A DNA stretch of 48,437 nt from Elusimicrobiota bacterium. GTDB lineage: Bacteria; Elusimicrobiota; UBA8919. The notes beneath the pieces were generated by a model that was not told where the DNA came from, did not search any database, and worked only from the letters and a program-made list of their open reading frames with translations. Below, one piece after another: positions 8,149-15,673 of the stretch. Positions within the stretch are counted from its first letter, which is position 1, and each line of letters starts with the position of its first letter. Made by a program: the position numbers and the translations under genes. The stretch spans positions 1-48,437 of the forward strand of contig JAFGLF010000053.1 of the NCBI GenBank assembly GCA_016928195.1, in the 5' to 3' direction.

Positions 8149-9096
8149 TTAATTATAGGGTTTTCTAAGTTCCGCAAATATCTTTTGTTTTTCTATATTG
8201 TAGATTTTGCCGTATAAAATAGTTCTTAAATTCTTAACTTCTATTTCCTTGGCCCACATGTATCCTATAAGAGGTTCTATGCCGAAAGATATGGTTTTTG
8301 ACCGCCCTATACATTCAGTAAGATAATCATCGGCTTTTTTTTCAAAATCACTATTGTATGAACCAAAATACTTCTCATATTGTACGATTCTCAATTCTGT
8401 ATTATCCTGGAACATTTTTATAAAAACTTCCCCGGCTATATTTCCTCCGGAAAGCAGTATGTCTGTCAGAAAATCCATATTTTTTCTCAGATTTCTGCAT
8501 CTGTAAAAATTATTAATATTATATAAGTCAATCTGTTTCTTTAAGAAATCAACTATAATCTCACTTCCATTCTCTTCCGCAGTTTTAATTGAAACATCGG
8601 ATAAAAGCTGCTGAAGATACATATTCATTCTTTCCAACGGAACCTCTCTGCCGATTTTTTCCAGGGCAGGCGGCAATACGGGCGACACAGATTTAAAACG
8701 GCTATAGCTTCCGGTCTTTATCATTTCTCTCAGTTCCTTCGGTTCAAAAACTCCATAAACATTTTGCTTGCCGGGTTTGGTTCTGGATACCGGGTTTAAT
8801 AAAATCTTTAAATTAAAAAAATCATACTTAAGCAAAAAAGCATTTATAAGGTCCCCGGAAACCGCAATATCTTTTAATAATCTATGGACTTCTGTAATAT
8901 GCTCATTGAGTCCGCTTTCAAAATCATTTTTATCAAGATTTTTATGTGTGTAAATTTTATCGTCTAATACATTAACGGCAGACTGGTAATTGTCAGCAAG
9001 CCACATTTTCTCAAATACCGCCATTCCGATCAGACGGGTCTCAAGAGCTCTTATTTTAGCAACAGGCCGGGCATATCTTATATCAGAATTAATCAC
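8149..9096 (-). CDS. ntpC: V-type ATP synthase subunit C (rotor-to-ring coupling)
   Basis: 315 residues, AC39/subunit d family, the funnel that seats the central stalk on the proteolipid ring. Weakly conserved at sequence level, but YARPVAKIRALETRLIG at the N-terminus, LLKYDFFNLKILL near 88-100, the VDFLKKQIDLYNINNFYRCR stretch near 183-202 (YN-x-N motif of the family), and its place between ntpE and ntpG fix the assignment. The start is GTG at 9096 with GAGGG seven bases upstream. The two other segments of the family's threefold repeat are less clear by eye. Confidence 0.88.
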   Translation of the reverse strand: MINSDIRYARPVAKIRALETRLIGMAVFEKMWLADNYQSAVNVLDDKIYTHKNLDKNDFESGLNEHITEVHRLLKDIAVSGDLINAFLLKYDFFNLKILLNPVSRTKPGKQNVYGVFEPKELREMIKTGSYSRFKSVSPVLPPALEKIGREVPLERMNMYLQQLLSDVSIKTAEENGSEIIVDFLKKQIDLYNINNFYRCRNLRKNMDFLTDILLSGGNIAGEVFIKMFQDNTELRIVQYEKYFGSYNSDFEKKADDYLTECIGRSKTISFGIEPLIGYMWAKEIEVKNLRTILYGKIYNIEKQKIFAELRKPYN

Positions 9097-9106
9097 AAGT
9101 TAACCC

Positions 9107-9293
9107 TCACTTCGTTCGGGAACGCGGATAGTCGTGCTTCGACTTCGCTCAGCATCCTGAGCAACGTCGAAAGACTAATCAAATCCGCCGCGGCGGACGA
9201 ATGATCGTCCACCAGCCGGCGTATTCATTCGCGCATATTCGCGTTGTTTTTATATTCGCAGTTATTCGCGTGTATCGGATTAAAAATCCGATA
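9107..9293. repeat. Composite fold-back element with nested TTCGAC palindrome
   Basis: Fills the 197-bp spacer between ntpE and ntpC. It contains a nested palindrome at 9138-9171 (TTCGAC, GCTCAG, loop CATC, CTGAGC, GTCGAA), then the perfect 14-bp palindrome TCCGCCGCGGCGGA at 9184-9197, then the TATTCGCG words seen in neighbouring spacers, ending with CGGATT/AATCCG just downstream of the ntpE stop. Confidence 0.75.
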
Positions 9294-9839
9294 CTAAAAT
9301 AAAATCTCCGCAACCTTTATTTCCGTATTTTCCTTTAACGCATCTACCATACTTTCAAATGAAAACCTTGTCTCACTTTCGTTTGTTTTTATAACAAAAT
9401 TTTTTTCATTTTCATCAACTTTAACCGGGCTTCTTTTCCTGGACGAATCCGGAAAAACATCTTTATATTTAGCAGGAACTATTATCTCCGCAGCATTCAC
9501 TGACTGATTTTGAATTATATTTTTAAGAAACTTTTTCATATCAGAAGCCGGCAGGCCGGTTATTCTTTTCAGGACCCTTTCGTAGACATCCGATATTATT
9601 TTCCGTTTTTCTTCAAGAATACTTTTCTTAATTTCAAGAGCCGTAAGTATGATTCTGCGATTTTGTTCTTCCTCAGACTCTTTTTTACTTTTAAGAATTA
9701 GTTCCGTCTTTGTTTTCTTTGCCTGCTTTTCGGCAGCAGCCAGAATCTGCCTGCATTTAAAGCCGGATTCATCAATTATGTTTCTCTTGCTTTTTTCTGT
9801 TTCAATAATAATTCTATCAATTATATTTTCTACACTCAT
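9294..9839 (-). CDS. ntpE: V-type ATP synthase subunit E (peripheral stalk)
   Basis: 181 residues. The N-terminal half (about 1-95) is a charged helix rich in Lys and Glu without prolines, expected for the E/G peripheral-stalk coiled coil. The C-terminal half is a globular domain. Sequence conservation in subunit E is low, so the call rests on this pattern, on length and on position between ntpK and ntpC. I take the ATG at 9839 (MSVENIIDRI); a GTG six codons earlier is the alternative, and neither has a strong ribosome site. Confidence 0.85.
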   Translation of the reverse strand: MSVENIIDRIIIETEKSKRNIIDESGFKCRQILAAAEKQAKKTKTELILKSKKESEEEQNRRIILTALEIKKSILEEKRKIISDVYERVLKRITGLPASDMKKFLKNIIQNQSVNAAEIIVPAKYKDVFPDSSRKRSPVKVDENEKNFVIKTNESETRFSFESMVDALKENTEIKVAEILF

Positions 9840-9857
9840 ACTTATTCTCGCTATCAC

Positions 9858-9975
9858 TCAAGAACGCGAATTCTCGCCCGCCTTGCCGCGAGGCAGGCTA
9901 ATCTAACGCTAATGGTCGCGAATCATTTGCGTGTATTCGCGTTGCTTCTCCATTCGCGTATATTTGCGTTTATTA
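9858..9975. repeat. Fold-back element sharing 48 identical bases with the argG-argH spacer
   Basis: Positions 9863-9910 are identical to 21373-21420. The shared part includes CGCGAATTCTCG words and the GC-rich hairpin 9877-9897 (CCCGCCT...AGGCAGG). The remainder is TATTCGCG and TTTGCGTTTAT words that supply the stop codon of ntpK. It lies between ntpK and ntpE. Confidence 0.85.
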
Positions 9976-10443
9976 TAACCTTATTCCGTTCAGCAGGAAT
10001 ATCGTAATTACCAAGCCAAGTACGGCGTAGGTTTCAACTAGTGCGCCATACACCAATGCACGCATCGTAGCTTCGGGGTGTTTAGCCGCAACCCCGATTC
10101 CTGCAGCACATACCCTGCCCTGATGTATACCGGATATAAGCCCTGTTACAGCTATGGGAAGACAGGCAACAAGTATCCCAAAACCCTGATTAACAGTTAT
10201 TGCAGGGATACTACCGGCAATTAAACCTGTTTTCATAAGAACAAGAAAACCTGTAAGAAATCCGTATATGCCCTGTGTCCCCGGCAGTGCTACAAGCAGA
10301 AGCATTGTCCCGAATTTTTCCGGCTGTTCCGAAAGAACACCGTTACCGGCAGCACCAGCATACCCGATTCCTATTGCAGAACCGCTTCCGGCCATAAACA
10401 CAGCTATTGCTCCGCCTAATAATGCTAAAATAAGTCCTTCCAT
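9973..10443 (-). CDS. ntpK: V-type ATP synthase subunit K (proteolipid rotor ring)
   Basis: 156 residues, the same length as E. hirae NtpK, with four transmembrane helices in two hairpins, each rich in Gly and Ala (GSGSAIGIGYAGAAGNG near 18-34, CAAGIGVAAKHPEA near 112-125). The ion site is in the second hairpin: Glu137 in ALVETYAVLG. The residues that ligate Na+ in NtpK also have counterparts: Leu53, Thr56 and Gln57 in LPGTQGIYGF, and Gln108 in SGIHQGR. This predicts a Na+-coupled ring. The start is the ATG at 10443 with GGGGG upstream; the longer frame adds 13 residues with no site. Confidence 0.95.
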   Translation of the reverse strand: MEGLILALLGGAIAVFMAGSGSAIGIGYAGAAGNGVLSEQPEKFGTMLLLVALPGTQGIYGFLTGFLVLMKTGLIAGSIPAITVNQGFGILVACLPIAVTGLISGIHQGRVCAAGIGVAAKHPEATMRALVYGALVETYAVLGLVITIFLLNGIRL

Positions 10444-10462
10444 AAAAAACCCCCACTTAAAT

Positions 10463-10579
10463 GAAATACAATTGAAACACATAGAAATATATAGAAACTC
10501 ATTGTATTACAACTGTATTTTCCGCCGCGGCGGATATTTCTACCATATTTCTACTGTATTTCAGTTCCATATATTTCTA
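10463..10579. repeat. Fold-back intergenic element (GAAATACA / TAGAAATA words)
   Basis: GAAATACA (10463-10470) faces TGTATTTC (10555-10562), TAGAAATATATAGAAA faces TATTTCTA-type words, and the perfect palindrome TCCGCCGCGGCGGA occupies the middle at 10521-10534. It spans the ntpI-ntpK spacer and includes the ntpI stop codon. Confidence 0.75.
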
Positions 10580-12544
10580 AACATCCGCCATTACTGTATA
10601 TTTTCTGCTTTCGCCGAACGGCTTAAAAAATCTGCCTCCGGAAACATAAAACTTTGAAAAAAATTCCAAATACTGCAGTCTGCTTGTATGCACATATGCA
10701 CCAAGCATGTTTATAGCAATATTGAGTGTGTGCCCTCCGATAAAAAGTATAAGCATCGGAACAATCCCCAGGTAATATGGTATCTTAAGCGTAATAACCG
10801 CTATTTCGTTGACAGCCATCGCCATAAGCCCCGTTGCAAGACCAAGCGCAAAAAGACGCGCATAAGAAAGAGTGTCTGATAAAAAATTGCTAACAACAAC
10901 TCCGTAGTTTGCAAAAACCGACCAGAATATTTTTTCACTGACCGCTTTGTTCATATTCCACTGAGTATATGCAATACTGACAATTGAAAGTCCTAAAATA
11001 GAAAAAAGTACCGGATAATAAAATCTGCCCGGTGGAAATACACCCGCAGCCAGAAGAACTAATGCCAGCAATACAATCTGCATTAAAATTGTAGGCAACT
11101 GCTGAAAAAACGCAAAAAATCTATTACCGGATTTTAACTGATAATAAAAATTTACGCCCAATCCGAATAAAAGCTGAACACTGCCCAAAACAAGAGCAAA
11201 AATTAAAAAATTTAACGGTTGTTTCATAGGATTTATCTTTTCAAAAGTGAGAAAGCTCTTAAAACTTTTTAAAGATGCCATTCCGGCGGGAAGCCTATCA
11301 AATAAATCTCCGAACCAACTTCCTGTAACAGCACCTAAAATTACCGCAAATATTCCGCAGTAAAACATTAATTTAAAAAATTTTGACATCTCTACTTTAA
11401 GCCGGTATTTCTTTAATACGAACAAACTTATTAAAGCTAAAATAATACCATAAGCAGCATCAGTCAGGCAAAAACCGAAGAAAACAACAAAAAACGGAGC
11501 CAAAAGCGGCGAAGGGTCTATCCCTTTATAAACCGGATGCCCGTATAATTCAGTAACAAAATTAAACGGTTCCGAAACCTTATTATTTTGTAAAAACACA
11601 GGTATATCATCTTTCGGGAGAGGAGCGGTGAAGTAAATCTCGGTTTCGGGAAATTCCTTTGCAATTGCGGATTTTATATAGTCCATCTTTTTTGCGACAA
11701 CCCATCCGCACATGTAAAATGTTTTTTTTGTTTCATTTATAAAATTATAAGCAGCATTTTTTATTCTTAAACTGTAATAATAATCATATGCAACCATCAA
11801 ATTCCGAAGTGCCGGCAGCTCTTTATTTATTTGAGTTTTACAGTTTTCTATTTCAGTATCGATTGTTTTTAGTTCATCGGTAATTTTTTTAATATACTCC
11901 CTGACCTTGATTTTTTCAAACGGGAATACAAACCTGTTAAATTTATATTCCCTTAGTATTTCGGAAACAGCAGGAGATTTTTCTTTCATATAAAGTAAAA
12001 CAAAATATGTACTATGTTTTTCTTTGGAAACATTTTCTATATAAACATTTTTTTTCAGAATATCCCTGCTGAAATTTTTAAATACTTTTGTGCTTACTGA
12101 GCCGGCGGATATGTCATATGTTTCGGTGTCCTGAAGCGAATTCATATCTATATCCAGCTTAACCCACGGCATAAGCTGTGTTCTCAACTTCAATAATTTT
12201 TCTCTGGAATTTTTCAGCCTTGCTATGGTTTCTTCCGTTTCTCTGCAGATGTTAAATATTTCTGTATGTTTAAAACATACCGCTGTCTCTTTATATTCTC
12301 CTTTATTAACGACTATTTCTTCTCTCTTCTTGTCAGTAAACTTTTCCAGACAATTAATTGTATAACTTATTTCGGTAAGTTTCTTGTCCAATTCCGGAAT
12401 ATCCGCGTCAGGGTATGCCTTGCCCATATCAACAGGGGCATGGATTATCTCAACAACACCCATTTGATATAAAAAATTAACCAGTTCGCGTTCAACCCGT
12501 TTATGTCCCAGGATATGGATTTTTTTTACCGGTAATATAGCCAT
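10577..12544 (-). CDS. ntpI: V-type ATP synthase subunit I (stator, a-subunit homologue)
   Basis: 655 residues, typical for subunit I. The N-terminal half (to about 345) is cytoplasmic and helical, anchoring the peripheral stalks; it starts with PVKKIHILGHKR. The C-terminal half has about seven or eight membrane helices beginning near LLAPFFVVFFGFCLTDAAYG (residues about 345-364) and contains FSNVLSYAR-like FLSDTLSYARLFALGLATG, with the essential Arg facing the rotor. A helix with GGHTLNIAINMLGAYVHTSRLQYLEFFSKFY near the end, here cited as GGHTLNIAINMLGAYVHTSR, is also characteristic. It forms the ion half-channels with NtpK. No clear Shine-Dalgarno precedes the ATG. Confidence 0.96.
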   Translation of the reverse strand: MAILPVKKIHILGHKRVERELVNFLYQMGVVEIIHAPVDMGKAYPDADIPELDKKLTEISYTINCLEKFTDKKREEIVVNKGEYKETAVCFKHTEIFNICRETEETIARLKNSREKLLKLRTQLMPWVKLDIDMNSLQDTETYDISAGSVSTKVFKNFSRDILKKNVYIENVSKEKHSTYFVLLYMKEKSPAVSEILREYKFNRFVFPFEKIKVREYIKKITDELKTIDTEIENCKTQINKELPALRNLMVAYDYYYSLRIKNAAYNFINETKKTFYMCGWVVAKKMDYIKSAIAKEFPETEIYFTAPLPKDDIPVFLQNNKVSEPFNFVTELYGHPVYKGIDPSPLLAPFFVVFFGFCLTDAAYGIILALISLFVLKKYRLKVEMSKFFKLMFYCGIFAVILGAVTGSWFGDLFDRLPAGMASLKSFKSFLTFEKINPMKQPLNFLIFALVLGSVQLLFGLGVNFYYQLKSGNRFFAFFQQLPTILMQIVLLALVLLAAGVFPPGRFYYPVLFSILGLSIVSIAYTQWNMNKAVSEKIFWSVFANYGVVVSNFLSDTLSYARLFALGLATGLMAMAVNEIAVITLKIPYYLGIVPMLILFIGGHTLNIAINMLGAYVHTSRLQYLEFFSKFYVSGGRFFKPFGESRKYTVMADV

Positions 12545-12560
12545 ATTAACACACTACATT

Positions 12561-12635
12561 GATTACAGTGATTAATTCCGCTAAAGCGGAATAAGATTAC
12601 AATGATAAATCATCAACTTAAGTATCACTGTAATC
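12561..12635. repeat. Fold-back intergenic element (GATTACAGTGAT word family)
   Basis: GATTACAGTGAT at 12561-12572 and ATCACTGTAATC at 12624-12635 are perfect reverse complements. A small hairpin TCCGCTAAAGCGGA sits inside at 12577-12590, and further CACCGTAATCA words follow. It shares vocabulary with the ntpD-ntpB spacer and lies between ntpF and ntpI. Confidence 0.8.
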
Positions 12636-12660
12636 ATTCTTTAAAAATCACCGTAATCAA

Positions 12661-12686
12661 AACCGTCTATATTTTTTCAGACGGTT
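12661..12686 (-). terminator. Hairpin directly after ntpF; possible attenuator
   Basis: A perfect 8-bp stem, AACCGTCT/AGACGGTT, starts at the base after the ntpF stop codon on the minus strand. The following tract is TTTTGATT, too weak for a strong intrinsic terminator. Since ntpI-K-E-C-G-A-B-D lie downstream with no other clear promoter, I read it as a partial terminator or an mRNA-processing or stability hairpin. Confidence 0.45.
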
Positions 12687-12998
12687 CTATAAACCTATTT
12701 CCTTAAGCAAATACTCAACGGCTTTTTCAACTTTAGAAGATGCTTTTATTCTAATATTTTCTTTTTCTTTTTCTGCATTTTTTTTCATCAGTTTAATTTT
12801 TTCTTCAGTTTCTGCAATACCTTTTTTAATGATTTCACGGGCTTCTCTTTCGGCTTCCTTAACCACTTCCGAAATAAGCTCTTCTCCGGCACTTTCGGAC
12901 TGCTTGATACGTAAATCGGCGTTTTCCTTTACCATGCGTATTTCGGCAGTATACTGTTCTTCGGCTTTTTTAATTTCTTCTATTACCTGTTCAATCAT
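12687..12998 (-). CDS. ntpF: V-type ATP synthase peripheral-stalk subunit G/H
   Basis: 103 residues, almost entirely one charged helix (Glu, Lys, Ala and Ile rich, no proline), as expected of the G/H subunit that pairs with subunit E in the peripheral stalk. The segment EVVKEAEREAREIIKKGIAE is typical of the family. It is the first gene of the ATPase set, as ntpF is in E. hirae and ahaH in archaea. Its start overlaps the dapA stop as ATGA, so lysine gene dapA and the ATPase operon are translationally joined. Confidence 0.88.
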   Translation of the reverse strand: MIEQVIEEIKKAEEQYTAEIRMVKENADLRIKQSESAGEELISEVVKEAEREAREIIKKGIAETEEKIKLMKKNAEKEKENIRIKASSKVEKAVEYLLKEIGL

Positions 12999-13876
12999 AT
13001 TTTCAACCCGTAATCCTTCATTGCCTTGATAAGTTTCTTCCTGTTCTGCTCATCCATAGAACACATCGGCAGACGTAATTCATCGGAACACATTCCTAAA
13101 AGTCCTAATGCCGTTTTTATGGGGATAGGATTGGTTTCAAGAAACATTGCTTTAACTAAATCAAAAAGTTTAAAGTGTAGTTTTTTAGCCTTTTCAACAT
13201 TTCCTTTCAGATATGCCTGTACCATTTCCGAAACATCTTTGGGAACAATATTTGCGACTACGGAAACAACACCTTTTCCCCCGATAGATAAAAGCGGAAG
13301 AGTAAGGGCATCATCTCCGGAAAGCATGTCTATCTTCGGACACAAACTAAGAATCTTTGTCATCTGTTCCAGCGAACCGCTAGCTTCTTTTACAGCTACA
13401 ATCCTCCCCGGCAAACAGTCCGAGTAGAGTTTTGCAATTGTTTCAGGCAATATATTAACTCCTGTACGGCTCTGAATATTATAAAGCATCATTGGAATAT
13501 CGACTTCCTCGGCTACTCTTTTGAAATGTAAATATATGCCTTTCTGTGTAGGTTTATTGTAATAAGGAGAAACCAGAAGCACTCCGTCGGCACCGGCTTT
13601 TTTGGCAAAAGCCGTCATCTCTATTGTTTCGGTAGTACTGTTCGAACCGGCACCGGCTACAACCTTGAGCCTGCCGGCCGATGTTTTTACAACTGTTTCT
13701 ATAACCCGTTCATGCTCTTCGTAAGAGAGTGTGGTTGATTCACCCGTTGTTCCGCATGGCACAATACCGTCCGTACCGTTTTTAATATGAAATTCAACGA
13801 GTTCTCTTAGTTTTTCGAAATCAACTTTTCCATTTTTAAACGGAGTAACAATCGCTACATAACTTCCTTCAAACAT
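12995..13876 (-). CDS. dapA: 4-hydroxy-tetrahydrodipicolinate synthase
   Basis: 293 residues, a class I aldolase TIM barrel condensing pyruvate with aspartate semialdehyde. Visible: GSYVAIVTPF at the start, the GTTGES substrate loop near 43-48, the catalytic Tyr in MLYNIQSRTG near 131-140, and the Schiff-base Lys in AVKEASGS near 159-166. GGGGGT lies seven bases before the ATG. It is followed without a gap by ntpF, and it is preceded by the macro-domain gene. The full DapA-B-L-F-LysA set is in the window. Confidence 0.96.
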   Translation of the reverse strand: MFEGSYVAIVTPFKNGKVDFEKLRELVEFHIKNGTDGIVPCGTTGESTTLSYEEHERVIETVVKTSAGRLKVVAGAGSNSTTETIEMTAFAKKAGADGVLLVSPYYNKPTQKGIYLHFKRVAEEVDIPMMLYNIQSRTGVNILPETIAKLYSDCLPGRIVAVKEASGSLEQMTKILSLCPKIDMLSGDDALTLPLLSIGGKGVVSVVANIVPKDVSEMVQAYLKGNVEKAKKLHFKLFDLVKAMFLETNPIPIKTALGLLGMCSDELRLPMCSMDEQNRKKLIKAMKDYGLKI

Positions 13877-13919
13877 ACAACCCCCAAATAGAATCAGTTA
13901 CAAGTTAGCAAGTAACACA

Positions 13920-14441
13920 TTAGCAACCAATAATTTTATTATAGAACTCCTTATAAATTTTGAAATTACTTTCTGAAAATGAAACAAAAATTACTTTTTT
14001 CAGGCCGGTATTTTTTTCAATAAAAATCTTTACTTCATTTAAAGCAATGGGTGCCGCCTTTTCCATCGGGAATCTGTAAACACCTGTCGAGATTGACGGG
14101 AATGCAATAGATTTTATCTTATTTTTCAAAGCCAAAGACAAAGAATTTTTGTAACAATCAGCTAGTAAATCCCGTTCACCCGAAGAACCACCGTGCCATA
14201 CAGGACCTACAGTATGAATGACATATTTGGCAGGCAGATTATATCCTTTTGTAATTTTTGCTTCGCCTGTTTGACAACCTCCAAGACCCCTGCATTCTTC
14301 TAAAAGCCCCGGACCGGCAGCTATGTGGATTGCGCCGTCAACACCGCCGCCGCCTAAAAGCGATTTATTTGCAGCATTAACAATAGCATCAACCTTTAAC
14401 TTGGTAATATCGCCCAGAATTATTTCTATATCTGTTTTCAC
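13920..14441 (-). CDS. Macro-domain protein, probable ADP-ribose or O-acetyl-ADP-ribose hydrolase
   Basis: 173 residues, a single stand-alone macro domain of the YmdB/MacroD class. Signature residues are visible: [30 protein letters not shown] (cited in part as [19 protein letters not shown] near 17-36) with the catalytic Asn and the GGGGVD loop, [21 protein letters not shown] near 56-75, and [10 protein letters not shown] near 117-126. Such enzymes remove ADP-ribose from acetyl, protein or nucleic-acid targets. The start is a GTG that directly abuts the ybaB stop (TAAGTG), so it is probably translated by reinitiation. It lies between ybaB and dapA; no ADP-ribosyltransferase is nearby. Confidence 0.88.
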   Translation of the reverse strand: MKTDIEIILGDITKLKVDAIVNAANKSLLGGGGVDGAIHIAAGPGLLEECRGLGGCQTGEAKITKGYNLPAKYVIHTVGPVWHGGSSGERDLLADCYKNSLSLALKNKIKSIAFPSISTGVYRFPMEKAAPIALNEVKIFIEKNTGLKKVIFVSFSESNFKIYKEFYNKIIGC

Positions 14442-14717
14442 TTAACTGGATCCCATTGGAGGCAAACCCAACCCCGGCATTTTCGACATTTTTTGTGCTA
14501 TTTGAATATTAATCTTCTTAACCGCTTCATTGAAACAGTCTTTTAAAATCTTTTCCTGAGCCTTCTGATCCAATGACGGGTTTAACTTCACATCCTCAAC
14601 CTGAAGCCTGCCGTTAATAATTATCTTTACACCGTCTCTTTCTGTTTCAACTTTTTCTTTACCGATAATGCCTTGTAATTCTTTCAACTGTTTTATTTGT
14701 TTCAATTTATCAAACAT
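14442..14717 (-). CDS. ybaB: YbaB/EbfC family nucleoid-associated protein
   Basis: 91 residues, slightly shorter than most YbaB proteins. The family pattern is visible: an N-terminal helix (FDKLKQIKQLKELQGIIG), a central strand pair with VEVNGRLQVEDVKLNPSL-type sequence (IIINGRLQVEDVKLNPSL at about 31-48), and a C-terminal helix ending with a MSKMPGLGLP tail. These dimers bind DNA. The usual neighbours dnaX and recR are absent. The start is the ATG at 14717 with GGGGG five bases upstream, and that G-run is the 3' arm of an inverted repeat. Confidence 0.85.
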   Translation of the reverse strand: MFDKLKQIKQLKELQGIIGKEKVETERDGVKIIINGRLQVEDVKLNPSLDQKAQEKILKDCFNEAVKKINIQIAQKMSKMPGLGLPPMGSS

Positions 14718-14718
14718 C

Positions 14719-14791
14719 TTTACCCCCACACCTTGCCATAATACTTTATTTGCAAACCCTCACATCCTGCGTACTTAGGTGTGGGGGTTTA
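14719..14791 (-). promoter_or_regulatory. ybaB leader hairpin that pairs the Shine-Dalgarno
   Basis: On the minus strand TAAACCCCCACACCT (14777-14791) faces AGGTGTGGGGGTAAA (14719-14733), a perfect 15-base match, with the ybaB ATG two bases after the second arm. If the stem forms in RNA the GGGGG ribosome site is fully paired. The arms are the CCCCCACACC family also present at the tRNA-Ala leader, at 33.8 kb and in ntpA. Confidence 0.6.
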
Positions 14792-14821
14792 CCCCTTTTC
14801 TATTTTTATTTTATGACTGTA

Positions 14822-15673
14822 TTACGCTCTTATCTTATTTTCAAATACCAAATCAACCTTGCCTTCCAGGTAAACCTTACCTGCTGAAGGATTATCATAA
14901 TACACTTTTAATATTTCTCCTCCTCTGGTTAAAACACTTACCGGGGAAGAAACATATCCTTTCAAAACCGAAACAATACTGGATGCCACCGCACCTGTTC
15001 CGCAGGCAAGAGTTTCGCCTTCGACACCTCTTTCATAGGTTCTTATTTGAAGTTTGTTTTTGTTTATAACTTTTATTAAATTCACATTGGTGCCGGCAGG
15101 CCGGAATTCTTTATGATGTCTGATTTTTCTCCCCAAATTGTCTATATCTATATTTTTTATATCTTTCATAAAAACCATGATATGCGGAACTCCGATATCC
15201 GCAAATGATACATTATATTTTTTCCCTTCAACTGTTATTGTAAAATCCAGTTTTATATCTTTTGGTTTCGGCATTTTTAGTTTGACATTACAGCCTTTTA
15301 TCTCGGCAGGAATAGACCCTGCATCAGATTCAAACCTCATTTTTTTTGATGCAATCTTTTTCCGATATGCGAAAAAAGCTATACATCTGGCGCCATTACC
15401 GCAAAAGGATGCATGAGAACCATCGGAATTAAAATATCTCATTCTGAAATTCCTTCTGTTGCGTCGGGCAGACGGATTTTCAACAAGAAGAAGACCATCG
15501 GCACCGATACCTTTTTTTCTATGACAATATTTAATTGCAAATCTTGACGGATTTTTTACAATTTTTTTTCTGTTATCAATCACTATGAAATCATTACCGC
15601 AACCCGACATCTTTGCAAAATTTACCTCCACACCGGCACATTGGCGGCGGGGGTTTACAGTTTTTCCCTGCAT
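14822..15673 (-). CDS. dapF: Diaminopimelate epimerase
   Basis: 283 residues from the chosen start. It interconverts LL- and meso-diaminopimelate with two active-site cysteines, both seen: the first in SFCGNGARC (conserved CGNG) and the second in LACGTGAVAS. The N-terminal signature FAKMSGCGNDFIVID is present, but in homologues it begins within about ten residues of the start, while here the open frame continues upstream through VNPRRQCAGVEVN, encoded by a CCCCC hairpin-family element. The ATG at 15673 has GGAG nine bases upstream and overlaps the end of lysA; a GTG at 15631 would give the usual length but has no ribosome site. So the function is secure and the start is not. Confidence 0.92.
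   Translation of the reverse strand: MQGKTVNPRRQCAGVEVNFAKMSGCGNDFIVIDNRKKIVKNPSRFAIKYCHRKKGIGADGLLLVENPSARRNRRNFRMRYFNSDGSHASFCGNGARCIAFFAYRKKIASKKMRFESDAGSIPAEIKGCNVKLKMPKPKDIKLDFTITVEGKKYNVSFADIGVPHIMVFMKDIKNIDIDNLGRKIRHHKEFRPAGTNVNLIKVINKNKLQIRTYERGVEGETLACGTGAVASSIVSVLKGYVSSPVSVLTRGGEILKVYYDNPSAGKVYLEGKVDLVFENKIRA
15621..15658. repeat. CCCCC hairpin-family element at the dapF start and lysA end
   Basis: On the minus strand TAAACCCCCGCCGCC is followed by AATGTG and GCCGGTGTGGAGGTAAA, an imperfect inverted repeat with the same TAAACCCCC...GG(A)GGTAAA outline as the ybaB leader. The lysA stop codon is the element's first TAA, and the rest reads through as the extra N-terminal residues of DapF. 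Confidence 0.5.

Noticed and set aside
7640-10580. CRISPR array
   Set aside because: Repeats are inverted, of unequal spacing and with no unique spacers of constant length; no cas gene is present.
2461-10580. Integron attC sites
   Set aside because: The fold-backs are imperfectly reminiscent of attC, but no conserved R-box pair at the ends was found, no integrase is present, and the flanked genes are a normal housekeeping operon and not cassettes.
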